Shown here: positions 27,632 through 37,314 of the stretch, piece after piece
Numbering within the stretch: the first letter of the stretch is position 1
Layout of the letters: each line of letters opens with the position of its first letter
Source: Beijerinckiaceae bacterium
Lineage (GTDB): Bacteria; Pseudomonadota; Alphaproteobacteria; Rhizobiales; Beijerinckiaceae
Direction: 5' to 3'
Assembly: GCA_004564215.1 (NCBI GenBank)
Contig: CP024846.1
Location: 186,001-250,000, forward strand
Length of the DNA stretch: 64,000 nucleotides
The notes under the pieces: generated by a model
What the model was told of the DNA's origin: nothing
Database searches by the model: none
Seen by the model: the letters and a program-made list of their open reading frames with translations, nothing else
Made by a program: the position numbers and the translations under genes

Positions 27632-28533
27632 TTTGGCCGCTCAAGTCGATCGGTTTGCGCCACAAAATCGCAGATGCGGCCGATCGATATGGTGTCGAGA
27701 AGCAGCGGAGGGTGGCCCTGACCTTCGACAACATGGACCTCGGCGCCCGGATGTCTGCGCGCCATTTCCTTCAGAGTCTGCGCGGATAAAAGATCGGAAT
27801 TGGCGCCCCTGAGGATCAGCATCGGCTTGCCGTTCAAGCCGTCGAATTGCGCCCAGAGGTCGGAAAGCGGCTGCTCGAGATCGAGGTTCTCAAGCGGTTT
27901 CATCAGATTCTTATCATAACGCAGGCCGATGCGTCCGACCGAATCGGTAAAGGTGATCTTTGCATAGGTCTCCCAGTCGGCCTCGCTGAGACCGCTGAAC
28001 TGTTCGCTCATCATCCTCTTTAGGAGATCGACAGCGTCGGGGATCGAACGTGGCGTCGGCACTTTACCGACATAGCCGCGGATGCGGGCCATTCCCCGCG
28101 GCTCCAGCACCGGGCCAATATCATTGAGGACAACGGCGTGCACGGCCGTGGGTCGGGTTGCCGACAACGTCATCGTATGCAGGCCGCCGCGCGAAGTTCC
28201 GATGAAGGTTGCCAGCTCAATGCCCAAGGCGGTAAGAGCCGTCCGCACATCTTCGTTCTCAACTTCGAGGCTGTAATTCTTCCAGTTGGGATCATATTCC
28301 GAGAGGCCCCGGCCGCGATAATCGAGGGCAAGCACGCGTCGTTTTTGCCCCACGATTCCACCGGCCAAGGCGCTGGCCAAGGGACCGAAATCGGCGGCTG
28401 TGCGGGAGAGCCCAGGAAGGCATACGACCGGAATACCGGGATCCCTCATTGAGCCATAGTCTCGAATATGTAATTTCAAACCGTCCTGCGCGGACACAAA
28501 TCGGCTTTGATAGGTAAGCTCTGCCAGGCTCAT
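27628..28533 (-). CDS. Alpha/beta hydrolase
   Basis: From ATG 28533 the protein has 301 aa (MSLAELTYQSRFVSAQDGLK). The nucleophile elbow is FIGTSRGGLHTM (Ser near residue 102), the oxyanion region is VVCLPGLSRTAADF, and the terminal catalytic His is in VVEGQGHPPLLLD. The fold is that of esterases, epoxide hydrolases and haloalkane dehalogenases; the substrate is not visible. It is convergent with the aldehyde oxidoreductase operon (4-bp overlap), so joint function is not implied. ATG 28596 is in frame but would start 21 residues earlier. Confidence 0.85.
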   Translation of the reverse strand: MSLAELTYQSRFVSAQDGLKLHIRDYGSMRDPGIPVVCLPGLSRTAADFGPLASALAGGIVGQKRRVLALDYRGRGLSEYDPNWKNYSLEVENEDVRTALTALGIELATFIGTSRGGLHTMTLSATRPTAVHAVVLNDIGPVLEPRGMARIRGYVGKVPTPRSIPDAVDLLKRMMSEQFSGLSEADWETYAKITFTDSVGRIGLRYDKNLMKPLENLDLEQPLSDLWAQFDGLNGKPMLILRGANSDLLSAQTLKEMARRHPGAEVHVVEGQGHPPLLLDTISIGRICDFVAQTDRLERPN

Positions 28534-28868
28534 ATCATCGTCCAACGCTCCGCTCGACAAATGGCGCGGCGGAAAGCAGCGATAAGTTACAGACAATCAT
28601 CTGAAAACTGCACTGTCTACTACGCTCATCAACAATTTAAACAGCCGGACCTTAAATGGAAGCCGTTGGTGGGGCAGCGATGCAGGGGGGAGCGGTACAA
28701 GGATTTGGCTTCGACGCCAGATCAGGGAAGTCATGCGTGAGCCGTGGGTGAAACGGAACTGTTCGCTTGGCTATGAGGGGGTGGGAACGCGATCACAGCC
28801 GTTAAGCCGTTGGGTCAACTGGACGGACAGCTGACCCGTATATTTTGGTGGCTCCGCAGGCCCGCCAC
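28534..28868. other. Intergenic region of about 335 bp
   Basis: This lies between the start of the hydrolase gene and the palindromic element beside the lytic transglycosylase gene. I see no gene or clear hairpin in it; it must contain the hydrolase promoter. Confidence 0.5.
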
Positions 28869-28983
28869 TAGAGCGCTTCCCGATCAGATGGAATCATCTG
28901 ATCGAAAAAGAATCGCTCAAGTTCAACGAGTTGAAGCATGTTCTGATCGAAAAAGTCGGTCAATTTTTTCGGAACATGCTCTA
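28869..28983. repeat. Two-hairpin intergenic palindromic element with TAGAGC/GCTCTA ends
   Basis: The element starts TAGAGC and ends GCTCTA, which are reverse complements. Inside are a perfect hairpin GATCAGATG-GAAT-CATCTGATC (28882-28903) and a longer one with arms AGCATGTTC and GAACATGCT (28935-28980) containing CGAAAAA and TTTTTCG. It directly abuts the stop codon (CTA at 28981) of the minus-strand lytic transglycosylase gene, so it could end that transcript. It resembles repeats scattered between genes in Rhizobiales genomes (from memory). Confidence 0.7.
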
Positions 28984-31152
28984 AAGTTTGGCCTGCGCCT
29001 TCAGCAGGGCATCGGCCGAGACCGGCCCCGTCTCGCCAAAGCGGACCCGATAGACGCTGAGATTTTCCATCACGCGCTGGACGTAGTTGCGGGTCTCGGT
29101 AATGGGGATTCGTTCGATCCAGTCGATCGGATCAACGCCGGGCTTGGTCGGATCGCCATAGGCGTCGATCCATTGCTTAACCCGTTTTCCGCCGGCATTA
29201 TAGGCAGCGAAGGTTAGAATATAGGAGCCGCGCTGCTCGGCCATGAGTTCACCAAGATGCCTGGCTGCGAGTTGCGCGTTGAAAGCGCCGTCATTGAGAA
29301 GCCGATCTGCATCGAAGGCGACACCGGCGCGCTGTGCGGTCCGTTTCGCTGTCGACAAAATCATCTGCATCAAACCTTTGGCGCCCGCCGAGGAGACCGC
29401 GGCCGTATTGAAGGCGCTCTCCTGCCGTGCGATCGAATAAATCATCGATGGCCCGGCGGAGTTTTGCAGGGGCTCGAACGCAGGCACGCCATAGTTCGGA
29501 AAGGCCAGCGTATCGATCGCCATGCCCCTCTGGCTGGTGATCTTGCCGACCGTCAGTGAAAGGTGAGCGTCGCGCTGCTGGGCCACGATGCTCGCAAGAG
29601 AGGCCACTTGGGTTTCATCGGCAAGATGGCGCGCCGCTTCGATGATAAGCGGAATCGCCAATTCCTTTTCCCCGGCGCCCAACAGCATTGCAACGACCTT
29701 GACCGAATCCTCGCGCTCGTCCCCCTTGGCCTCATCTGCAATGGTGCGGATCGGCAGGGTCGTTAGGCCTAGTTTCGCGCGGGCGAGTTGTCCGTAGTAG
29801 GCTGCCGCGTGAATCGCCGCCTTCTCATAGAAGGCGTTTGCGGTTACGAGGGCGTCGGACGCGGATGAAGCCTCGGCGGCACGGCCCTGCCAATAGGCGG
29901 CCCGCGCAAGCGACATCGGGGTCTCGGCGAGTTTGGTGAGGGCGGCAAAATGTTCCGCCGCGCGCGCGGGATCGTTAAGGAAGCGCAACGCAATCCAACC
30001 GGCGTGAAACTCCGCCTCGATGCGCATTTCGCGCGACTTCGCGGAGTGTTCCGCGCACAGCCGATAGGCGGTGGTGGCATCATTCTGGTCGAGGAGTTTG
30101 CGGGCCAGAAGGCGCCGTTCGATCCACCATTCATCGCCGTCGATGAGGAGAAGAGGGTCGCGCGGCGAAGCCAGCATCAGGTCTGCCGCCGCCTTGATCT
30201 TTTCGGAGTGACGCAATTTATGGATCAGCGCAAAAGTAAAACCGGGATCGGAGCGAAGGGCCGAAGGAACGGAGGCAATCAGCTTATCGCTGGCGGCGTC
30301 TTTAATGGCCGCGGCACGCGCCTTGGCGAGCGCCACGACATCGGGTCCGGCCTGGGCGGCGGCTACGAGAGCCCTCCCGACTTGCTCCTTGTAGAGCAAC
30401 CGGTCGGCGCGATATTTATGGTCGGCTTTCTGTAAATAAGAACCGAAATCGGCCTTCAACCTCGCTTCGAGCCACGGGTTGAGATCGGCGTCACGCCATA
30501 CGGCGCGGGCCAGCACGGCCGCCTCATCGGCTTGGCCATCGTCTTTCAACACCCTGGCAAGGGCGAGCTTACCTGCCGGCGTTTCAGGATTGACGCTGCT
30601 GAAATAGCTTTTGATGAGCGCATTGCTCTTGCGATCGCCTAACAGCGCTTCCTCGCTACGCTTCTTGAGCCAGTCTAGGGCGGGCCACGCCGGATGCGCC
30701 TGCATGAAAGCTTGCAACCGCTCAAATCCGGTCTCGCGCGGAAAATTGCGAAGCGCGATCCATTCCAGTGCCGTCTTGACGGTCTTGTCGGTCGCGGTTG
30801 CCGCCGCCGCGTCACCTTGCGCAAGTTGCCCGGTCTTATAAAAAGCAATCGCCTCAGCGAATCCGGTCAAGTCGCGGTCGGATGGCGAAACCAAATTCGG
30901 GGAGAAAAGTCCGTGTTGGGGCGCCGCGCGGGAAAGCGCGTTCTGGCCTCCCATGGAAACCGCGCCTTGCTGAGGGGCCGGGTCTTGGGCGTCAGGTTCG
31001 GGTTCCGATGGCACCAAGGCCGGCGCCGCAACTTCGAATCGAGCTTGAACGTGACGCGATCGCTCGCCTGCGACCCAGCCAGCAGCGAGCGCACAGCAGG
31101 CCATGACGCCTATTCCCGGCATGCGCCAGAAAAGGAATTGCCTTGCGAGCAT
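28981..31152 (-). CDS. Soluble lytic murein transglycosylase (Slt70-like)
   Basis: The 723-aa protein begins with a signal sequence or anchor (MPGIGVMACCALAAGWVAG), then a long helical superhelical region of about 500 residues rich in Ala, as in the Slt70 ring, and a C-terminal SLT domain: IYSIARQESAFNTAAVSSAG with the catalytic Glu of QES near residue 572, then GLMQMILSTAKRTAQ and TFAAYNAGGKRVKQWI. It cleaves peptidoglycan glycan strands in the periplasm. The gene stands alone, 297 bp from dapA, which is divergent. Confidence 0.9.
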   Translation of the reverse strand: MLARQFLFWRMPGIGVMACCALAAGWVAGERSRHVQARFEVAAPALVPSEPEPDAQDPAPQQGAVSMGGQNALSRAAPQHGLFSPNLVSPSDRDLTGFAEAIAFYKTGQLAQGDAAAATATDKTVKTALEWIALRNFPRETGFERLQAFMQAHPAWPALDWLKKRSEEALLGDRKSNALIKSYFSSVNPETPAGKLALARVLKDDGQADEAAVLARAVWRDADLNPWLEARLKADFGSYLQKADHKYRADRLLYKEQVGRALVAAAQAGPDVVALAKARAAAIKDAASDKLIASVPSALRSDPGFTFALIHKLRHSEKIKAAADLMLASPRDPLLLIDGDEWWIERRLLARKLLDQNDATTAYRLCAEHSAKSREMRIEAEFHAGWIALRFLNDPARAAEHFAALTKLAETPMSLARAAYWQGRAAEASSASDALVTANAFYEKAAIHAAAYYGQLARAKLGLTTLPIRTIADEAKGDEREDSVKVVAMLLGAGEKELAIPLIIEAARHLADETQVASLASIVAQQRDAHLSLTVGKITSQRGMAIDTLAFPNYGVPAFEPLQNSAGPSMIYSIARQESAFNTAAVSSAGAKGLMQMILSTAKRTAQRAGVAFDADRLLNDGAFNAQLAARHLGELMAEQRGSYILTFAAYNAGGKRVKQWIDAYGDPTKPGVDPIDWIERIPITETRNYVQRVMENLSVYRVRFGETGPVSADALLKAQAKL

Positions 31153-31449
31153 GGTTCATCCAATCCTACAAAGCGACCGGAAAACGGATAAGCCTGATGG
31201 ATTCTTCGTTAACAAAAGCGAAATAAAACCCCGTTTGGCACGAAGAAGCCGGCGATCTGGCTTATTGCTGGCCGGTCTCACAGACCGGTTGGGTCTTTTG
31301 AAAGAACCCTTTCCGGAAGCGGCTTCAGCGTCTATCTCTGGCGATGTGCCCTTGGATCGTCATTTCGGGCGCATTCATGTTTGTAATTGGGAGTTGGCCC
31401 GTAAATTACGGCGTCACTGGGGCAGCTTAGCGGAAAGGTAAGCGGGGCA

Positions 31450-32343
31450 ATGGCAAAAAAGGCGGCTTTCAAGGGCTCTCTCACCGCGCTTGTCACGCCA
31501 TTTCGAGAAGGTCGCTTCGACGAGGGTGGGTTCCGAGCCCTGGTCGATTGGCAGATCGTCAGCGGCACGCACGGCCTGGTCCCGGTTGGAACGACCGGGG
31601 AAAGTCCCACTTTGTCGCATGACGAGCACCGCAGGGTTGTCGCGGCCTGTATCAGCGAAGCCAAGGGGCGGGTGCCGGTGGTTGCCGGTGCCGGCTCCAA
31701 CAATACGCAAGAGGCAATCGAACTTGCGTGTTTTGCCGAAGCTGACGGCGCCGACGGTCTGCTGGTCGTTACGCCCTATTACAACAAGCCGTCCCAGGAG
31801 GGTCTGTTTCAGCATTTCAAGGCTGTCAACGATGCCGTGGGCATACCGATCATCATTTACAATATTCCGCCGCGTTCGGTCGTCGACATGTCGATCGAGA
31901 CGATGCAGCGCCTTTACGAATTGAAGAACATCGTGGGCGTCAAGGATGCCACCGGCAATCTGGCCCGGACGGCGCTGCAGCGCCATGCCTTGGGCCCGGA
32001 CTTCATCCAGCTTTCGGGCGAGGACATGACCGCTCTGGCGGTGATGGCACATGGCGGCGATGGCTGCATTTCGGTGACCTCGAATGTCGCCCCCCAGCAA
32101 TGCGCGCAGATGCAAGAAGCCTGTCTTGCCGGCGACTATGGGACAGCCTTGAAGCTCCATGATCGATTGACGCCGCTGCATGCCGCTTTGTTCGTCGATC
32201 CAAATCCGGCGGGCCCGAAATTCGCACTGTCGGTGCTGAAAAAGATTGGCGAAGAAGTGCGCCTTCCCATGCTGCCGGCCTCGGAAAAGGCGCGCGCCGC
32301 AATCAAAGCGGCGATGGTGCACGCGGGCCTTACCCATGGCTAA
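31450..32343 (+). CDS. dapA: 4-hydroxy-tetrahydrodipicolinate synthase
   Basis: The 297-aa protein shows DapA signatures: [32 protein letters not shown], the catalytic Tyr in [12 protein letters not shown] and the Schiff-base Lys in [10 protein letters not shown] near residue 166. It condenses pyruvate with aspartate semialdehyde for lysine and peptidoglycan synthesis. The 297 bp before it (31153-31449) hold no clear gene and should contain promoters for dapA and the divergent transglycosylase. smpB follows 60 bp downstream. Confidence 0.96.
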   Translation: MAKKAAFKGSLTALVTPFREGRFDEGGFRALVDWQIVSGTHGLVPVGTTGESPTLSHDEHRRVVAACISEAKGRVPVVAGAGSNNTQEAIELACFAEADGADGLLVVTPYYNKPSQEGLFQHFKAVNDAVGIPIIIYNIPPRSVVDMSIETMQRLYELKNIVGVKDATGNLARTALQRHALGPDFIQLSGEDMTALAVMAHGGDGCISVTSNVAPQQCAQMQEACLAGDYGTALKLHDRLTPLHAALFVDPNPAGPKFALSVLKKIGEEVRLPMLPASEKARAAIKAAMVHAGLTHG

Positions 32344-32403
32344 GGTGACCGCAGGTTTGCGCTGTGAAGCTATACTAAACCGAGATCCCCGGAGTGTTTT
32401 GCA

Positions 32404-32880
32404 GTGACCGTCAAGCCAGAGCGTCCGCGCAAGATCGCCGCGGAAAATCGGCGGGCGCGTTACGATTATGAAATCGGCGAAATTTTCGAGGCCGGCCTGA
32501 TGCTGACGGGCACCGAGGTAAAATCCTTGCGCACCGGAAAGGCAACCATCGCGGAAAGCTATGCCAGCGTCGATAGGGCCGGAGAAGTTTATCTCATCAA
32601 CGCCAATATTCCAGAATATTTGCAGGCCAATCGCTTCAATCATGAGCCGAAACGGCCGCGCAAGCTGCTCTTGAAAACGCGCGAGATCGCCAAACTTGCG
32701 CAAGGGACCGAACGCCAGGGGATGACGATCGTGCCGCTGAAAATCTATTTCAACGAAAAGGGCAGGGCGAAGTTAGAGATCGCGCTCGCGCGCGGCAAGC
32801 AATTGCACGATAAGCGCGAGACGGAGAAAAAGCGCGATTGGTCTCGCGAAAAGGGGCGGCTTTTACGAGAAAAAGGCTGA
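32404..32880 (+). CDS. smpB: SsrA-binding protein SmpB
   Basis: The 158-aa protein (GTG start, GGAG 9 bases upstream) begins with the typical [20 protein letters not shown] and contains [20 protein letters not shown] and the basic C-terminal tail [20 protein letters not shown]. It binds tmRNA and brings it to stalled ribosomes. Placement directly after dapA is common in alphaproteobacteria, supporting one transcript. No tmRNA gene is visible in the window. Confidence 0.97.
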   Translation: MTVKPERPRKIAAENRRARYDYEIGEIFEAGLMLTGTEVKSLRTGKATIAESYASVDRAGEVYLINANIPEYLQANRFNHEPKRPRKLLLKTREIAKLAQGTERQGMTIVPLKIYFNEKGRAKLEIALARGKQLHDKRETEKKRDWSREKGRLLREKG

Positions 32881-32926
32881 GGCAAGCCGACTGCAAGTTT
32901 TCATCTCTCAATCTGCTTGGCGTCCC

Positions 32927-34060
32927 ATGTCCCACAATACCTTCGGCCATCTGTTTCGCGTGACGACTTTTGGCGAAAGCCATGGTCCCTCAATCGGCTG
33001 TGTGGTCGATGGCTGTCCGCCTTTGATCCCGCTTGAAGAGCACGAGATCCAATCCTTTCTGGAAAAGCGCCGTCCCGGCCTGACTCGGTTCACGACGCAA
33101 CGCCAGGAGGCGGATCGGGTCAAAATCCTGTCCGGTGTTTTTCAGGGCGAACCAAGCACCGGCCAAGTGACGACGGGAACGCCCATCGCGCTTTTGATCG
33201 AGAACACCGACCAGCGCTCCAAAGACTACAATGACATCAAGGACACCTATCGGCCTGGCCACGCCGATTTCACCTACGACCTCAAATATGGAATTAGGGA
33301 TCATCGCGGGGGTGGCCGTTCCTCAGCGCGGGAGACCGCCATGCGGGTCGCGGCGGGCGCGATCGCACGCAAGATCATCCACCGCGTGTTGATCCGCGGT
33401 GCCCTTGTGCAGATCGGTCCATACAAGATCGATCGCGCCAATTGGGACTGGGAAGAATGCTCCCGCAATCCCTTCTTCTGCCCCGATGCCAAGGCGGCGG
33501 AGCGTTTCGAAACCTATCTCGATTCCATTCGTAAGGCGGGGTCTTCCATCGGCGCGGTGATCGAGATCGTAGCGGAGAATGTGCCGCCCGGCTGGGGGGC
33601 GCCGATTTACGGCAAGCTCGACGCCGAACTCGCCAGCGCTTTGATGTCGATCAATGCGGTCAAAGGCGTCGAAATCGGCGCGGGATTCGCCGCCGCCGAA
33701 CTTTCGGGCGAAGCCAATGCCGACGAAATACGTCTTGGCAATGATGGCGCGCCGCTGTTCTTGTCGAACCACGCGGGCGGGATCCTCGGCGGGATCTCCA
33801 CCGGTCAGCCCGTCGTCGCGCGTTTCGCGGTGAAGCCGACGTCTTCGATCCTGCAGCCGCGCCGAACCATCGATCGTTTCGGCTCCGAGACCGAGATTAT
33901 CACCAAGGGCCGTCATGATCCCTGTGTGGGGATACGCGCTGTTCCGGTTGGCGAAGCCATGGTCGCTTGCGTGCTCGCCGACCAATTTTTGCGGCACCGC
34001 GCTCAAATCGGGGGAGGGGGCACCGATCGCCCTACGACCTGGCCCTTTGGACATGAATGA
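32927..34060 (+). CDS. aroC: Chorismate synthase
   Basis: The 377-aa protein has the three AroC signatures: [17 protein letters not shown] near the N-terminus, [20 protein letters not shown] near residue 128 and [18 protein letters not shown] near 330. It makes chorismate from EPSP with reduced FMN, supplying the aromatic amino acids and 4-aminobenzoate. It ends with [11 protein letters not shown], a short tail after the conserved domain. The ribosome site before ATG 32927 is weak. Confidence 0.97.
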   Translation: MSHNTFGHLFRVTTFGESHGPSIGCVVDGCPPLIPLEEHEIQSFLEKRRPGLTRFTTQRQEADRVKILSGVFQGEPSTGQVTTGTPIALLIENTDQRSKDYNDIKDTYRPGHADFTYDLKYGIRDHRGGGRSSARETAMRVAAGAIARKIIHRVLIRGALVQIGPYKIDRANWDWEECSRNPFFCPDAKAAERFETYLDSIRKAGSSIGAVIEIVAENVPPGWGAPIYGKLDAELASALMSINAVKGVEIGAGFAAAELSGEANADEIRLGNDGAPLFLSNHAGGILGGISTGQPVVARFAVKPTSSILQPRRTIDRFGSETEIITKGRHDPCVGIRAVPVGEAMVACVLADQFLRHRAQIGGGGTDRPTTWPFGHE

Positions 34061-34377
34061 CCGGCATGTCACCGCCAGGCAGTGGCCGCCGGAGCGCCGA
34101 TTGACGGCCGAAACGCCGCGGTGATGTGAAGCGCGGATTGGAAAACCGCTTCCATCGACGTTCAGCGGCTGGTCCAACCCCGGCATTTCGGACGCGAAAT
34201 TCGTTGGCTTGTCCTGCTGCATTGATAAAACAGTTGCTCAAATGTCATGGCAATGCCAAATTTTTAGGTGGTACCGAGGCAAGGTGGCCTCGTGCCAAAG
34301 GCTCGACTGAGCCAAACGCCGGGCGCGAAGCGTCACGCGCGCGGCTTCGGATAAACGCCAGATAGGGAGGGTATGCC
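34061..34377. promoter_or_regulatory. Intergenic region with two short tandem hairpins
   Basis: This 317-bp gap lies between aroC and the small cysteine-rich gene. Two adjacent perfect stems occur: CGAGGC-AAGGTG-GCCTCG (34275-34292) and GGCTC-GACT-GAGCC (34300-34313). No T run follows, so they are not a typical terminator; they could be an untranslated leader structure or chance. An open frame at 34126-34365 has no ribosome site and is not called. Confidence 0.3.
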
Positions 34378-34644
34378 ATGCTACCGATCAGCTCCGAGGG
34401 GGCCAGCTCGCGGTCTGTCCGTCTGCTTTCAGGTCACCGCTTGAAAATCGCAGCAGCGATTTTGATGTTAGGCGGGTTCAATGGTGTTGGAGGCGCTTAC
34501 GCACAAACAAATCCGGACCCCGCAGCCTGTACTGAAAAATGCAAGGCTGAAGAAACCAAATGCCTTAATGCTCAAGGCTCGGAAGAAATGTGTGATTACG
34601 ATTTAAAGATGTGTAAAAAGGAGTGCGGCGGCGATAGTAAATAA
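34378..34644 (+). CDS. Small secreted protein with a symmetric six-cysteine pattern
   Basis: The 88-aa protein has GGGAGG 7 bases before ATG. It starts with a long positively charged leader and hydrophobic stretch (LKIAAAILMLGGFNGVGGA) and a likely signal-peptidase site after AYA (residue 42). The mature part of about 46 residues holds six cysteines at 51, 55, 62, 72, 79, 83, i.e. spacings 3, 6, 9, 6, 3, which read the same in both directions. Two helices, each with CX3C and a third Cys, joined by a loop would give three disulfides. The family is not recognised; a periplasmic or envelope role is likely. Confidence 0.75.
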   Translation: MLPISSEGASSRSVRLLSGHRLKIAAAILMLGGFNGVGGAYAQTNPDPAACTEKCKAEETKCLNAQGSEEMCDYDLKMCKKECGGDSK

Positions 34645-34812
34645 TCGCGTCGCATTGCACCGCTCCCCATGTGGAGCATGTTTTAGGCGAGCGCCTCTCT
34701 TGGTTCGCAAAAACTTGGCGCTCCGCATGAAGCCCTTCGGCGTGTGGAAATAAACTAACCTCGCGTCGAACGGCCCTGCATTACCTTTAAAGTTCTGATA
34801 CAAATACGCTCC

Positions 34813-35893
34813 ATGACCGTGAAAGATAGGGAGCCTGCTCGCGTTCGCGCAAAAGAATTTTGCGCGCGCTATGGCCTCGATGTTCCGGTCCTACTCGCTC
34901 CGATGGCCGGCGCGTGTCCGGTGGCTTTGAGCGTGGCGGTTGCCAATGCCGGCGGAATGGGCGCGATGGGCGCCGTGTTGACGGCGCCGGAAGCTATTCT
35001 GGCATGGTCCGAAGAGTTCCGGCCAGAGCAGCGGGCCCTTCCAGATCAATTTGTGGATTCCCGATCCGCCGCCTGTGCGGAATGCGGACAATGAGGAAAA
35101 AATCCGGCGTTTCCTTGCCAACTGGGGCCCGGAGGTCCCGCCGGAGGCCGGCGATGCGAGGCCGCCCGATTTCTCCCAGCAATGCGTGGCCCTGCTGGAG
35201 GCGCGGCCCAAAATCGTGTCGTCGATCATGGGGATTTTTCCGCCCGAATTTGTGACCGCGTTCAAGGCGAAAGGGATTGGGTGGTTTGCCTGCGCGACAA
35301 CCCTCTCCGAGGCTCTTGCCGCACAGGAAGCCGGCGCGGACGCGATTGTCGCGCAGGGCATCGAAGCGGGTGGCCATCGCGGAGCCTTCGATGCGGCGCT
35401 CGCCGAGCGGCAAAGTGTTGGTCTCTTCGCCTTGCTCCCACGCCTCGCCGACAAGCTCGCCATTCCGATCATAGCGGCTGGAGGCATTGGCGATGGGCGC
35501 GGCATCGCGGCGGCCCTGACTCTTGGCGCGTCGGCGGTTCAGATCGGCACTGCGTTTCTACGTTGCCAGGACTCCAACATCAATCCGGCATGGGCCCAGG
35601 CGCTTGCGGAATTGGAGCCGGAATCCACAGTGTTGACCCGCGCCTTCAGCGGGCGGCTTGGACGGGCGATTGACACCGCCTATCTTAGGGCAGTTGCCAA
35701 ACTCGATACGCCACCGGCGCCATACCCGGTCCAGCGTGGCCTGACCCAGGCGATGCGGGAGCAGGCGCAGAAGGTAAACGACAAGGACCGGCTGCAGGCC
35801 TGGGCAGGGCAATCCGCGGCGATGGCGCGGACCGAACCCGCTGGGGATTTCGTGCGTCGGATCTGGAATGAGGCAATGGACTTAATAACTTAG
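34813..35893 (+). pseudogene. Nitronate monooxygenase-like gene interrupted by a frameshift
   Basis: Two overlapping frames together make one nitronate monooxygenase (NMO/2-nitropropane dioxygenase family). 34813-35094 codes the N-terminal part (VPVLLAPMAGACPVALSVAV, AGGMGAMGA), and 35051-35893 codes the rest ([43 protein letters not shown]). The reading must pass from one to the other near 35026-35037, where frame 1 gives [11 protein letters not shown] and frame 2 gives [13 protein letters not shown], the family's normal sequence. A single-base indel is enough. It may be a true pseudogene or a sequence error. The FMN-binding core in the second part looks intact. Confidence 0.8.
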
Positions 35894-35988
35894 GGTCGTA
35901 CCCTCGCTTCTAGGATCAGTTTGGCATTGCCAAACAATGGTGGTGAAGCTAGTTAAATAGCAATAAACACTCTGGGCCTGTCTCTGCC

Positions 35989-37278
35989 GTGAAGCTCGAC
36001 GATTGGCTTAAACTTAAGAATATCAGCCGGGCCGATTTTGCTCGGCGGACCGGGCTGTCGAAAGGCTCGATTTCGCAAATCTGTAACCAGGATTCGGCGT
36101 GGGTTTCGCGCGAGACGGCGCAGCTCATTTTGCGCGAGACGCGCGGCGCGGTGACGCCGAACGACTTTCTCGAATCAGGGATCAATAAGGAGGTTGCCTC
36201 AATGCCCAATACGGTCACCGAGGCGATCGAAGCGGTCGCGCGGGGTGAAATCGTTGTCGTCACCGACGACGACGATCGCGAGAATGAAGGCGATCTGATC
36301 TGCGCGGCCTCGCTTTGCACGCCGGAAAAAATGGCCTTCATAATCCGCAATTGCTGCGGCATCGTCTGTGCGCCGGTGACGGTGGCGGACGCAAGGCGAT
36401 TGAATCTTCAGCCGATGGTGGCGGCCAATGATGCCCCGCACGGGACTGCTTTCACGGTTTCAGTTGACGTGCGGCACGGCCTGACCACGGGGATTTCCGC
36501 CGAGCAGCGCGGCAATACGGTGCGGGCCCTGGCCAACAGCAATATGGGGGCTGCCGATTTCGTGCGGCCAGGCCATGTGTTCCCGCTCATCGCGAAAGAG
36601 GGCGGGGTGCTTATGCGCTCGGGTCACACCGAGGCCGCAGTCGATCTCTGCCGTCTCGCGGGCCTGCCTCCTGTCGGCGTGATCTGCGAGCTTGCCAATG
36701 ACGACGGAACGGTCATGGTCGGCGGGCAAATCGAGGCGTTTGCCTCGAAACACGGTCTCAAATGGATTTCGGTCGCCGATCTGATCGCCTATCGTCAGGC
36801 GAGGGAAAAAATTGTCGAGCGGGTGAATACCTTCCAAGTCATGGGCACGAGCGGTCCCTTGACCGGCTATGCCTATGTCACGCCCTATGATCAGGTGCAG
36901 CATTTCGCCTTCGTGCAAGGCGATATCGGCGATGGCCGCGACATTCCCACCCGGCTGCACCGTATCGACATCATCGCCGACGTCATCGCGGGCGGCGAGA
37001 ATATCCAAAAAACCTTTGCGGCGTTTAAGAAATGTGGGCGCGGCGTTTTCATCTTTTTGCGCGATGGCACGGCGGGGGTGCCGGTCAATTCACCCGGAAT
37101 ACAGTCGCCGGATTCCGAAACCCTGCGCACAAAGGAATGGCGCGAAATCGGACTTGGCGCGCAGATCTTGCGGGACCTCGGAATCTCGTCGATCCGTCTG
37201 CGGACCTCGACACCGATGACCTATGTCGGCCTGTCAGGTTTTGGTATTGAAATCTCGTCAAGCGAAGGGCTGGATTAA
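35989..37278 (+). CDS. ribB: HTH domain fused to 3,4-dihydroxy-2-butanone 4-phosphate synthase with a degenerate GTP cyclohydrolase II domain
   Basis: From GTG 35989 the 429-aa protein starts with a Cro/XRE-like helix-turn-helix (RADFARRTGLSKGSISQICN, residues 14-33). A RibB domain follows from residue 72: VTDDDDRENEGDLI and MGAADFVRPGHVFPL, RSGHTEAAVDL. The C-terminal half resembles RibA but lacks the three zinc-binding cysteines of GTP cyclohydrolase II, as in alphaproteobacterial RibBA-like proteins. A second start at ATG 36202 has a strong AAGGAGG 8 bases upstream, so RibB can be made without the HTH domain. RibB makes the four-carbon riboflavin precursor. Confidence 0.88.
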   Translation: MKLDDWLKLKNISRADFARRTGLSKGSISQICNQDSAWVSRETAQLILRETRGAVTPNDFLESGINKEVASMPNTVTEAIEAVARGEIVVVTDDDDRENEGDLICAASLCTPEKMAFIIRNCCGIVCAPVTVADARRLNLQPMVAANDAPHGTAFTVSVDVRHGLTTGISAEQRGNTVRALANSNMGAADFVRPGHVFPLIAKEGGVLMRSGHTEAAVDLCRLAGLPPVGVICELANDDGTVMVGGQIEAFASKHGLKWISVADLIAYRQAREKIVERVNTFQVMGTSGPLTGYAYVTPYDQVQHFAFVQGDIGDGRDIPTRLHRIDIIADVIAGGENIQKTFAAFKKCGRGVFIFLRDGTAGVPVNSPGIQSPDSETLRTKEWREIGLGAQILRDLGISSIRLRTSTPMTYVGLSGFGIEISSSEGLD

Positions 37279-37314
37279 GGGGCCATCATCTGAACCGTGC
37301 GCGATGAGATTGCG

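Noticed and set aside
34126..34365. 79-aa frame between aroC and the Cys-rich peptide
   Set aside because: Arg-rich, no ribosome site, no similarity seen.
35894..35988. FMN riboswitch before ribB
   Set aside because: The gap is only 95 bp and shows none of the conserved RFN stems.
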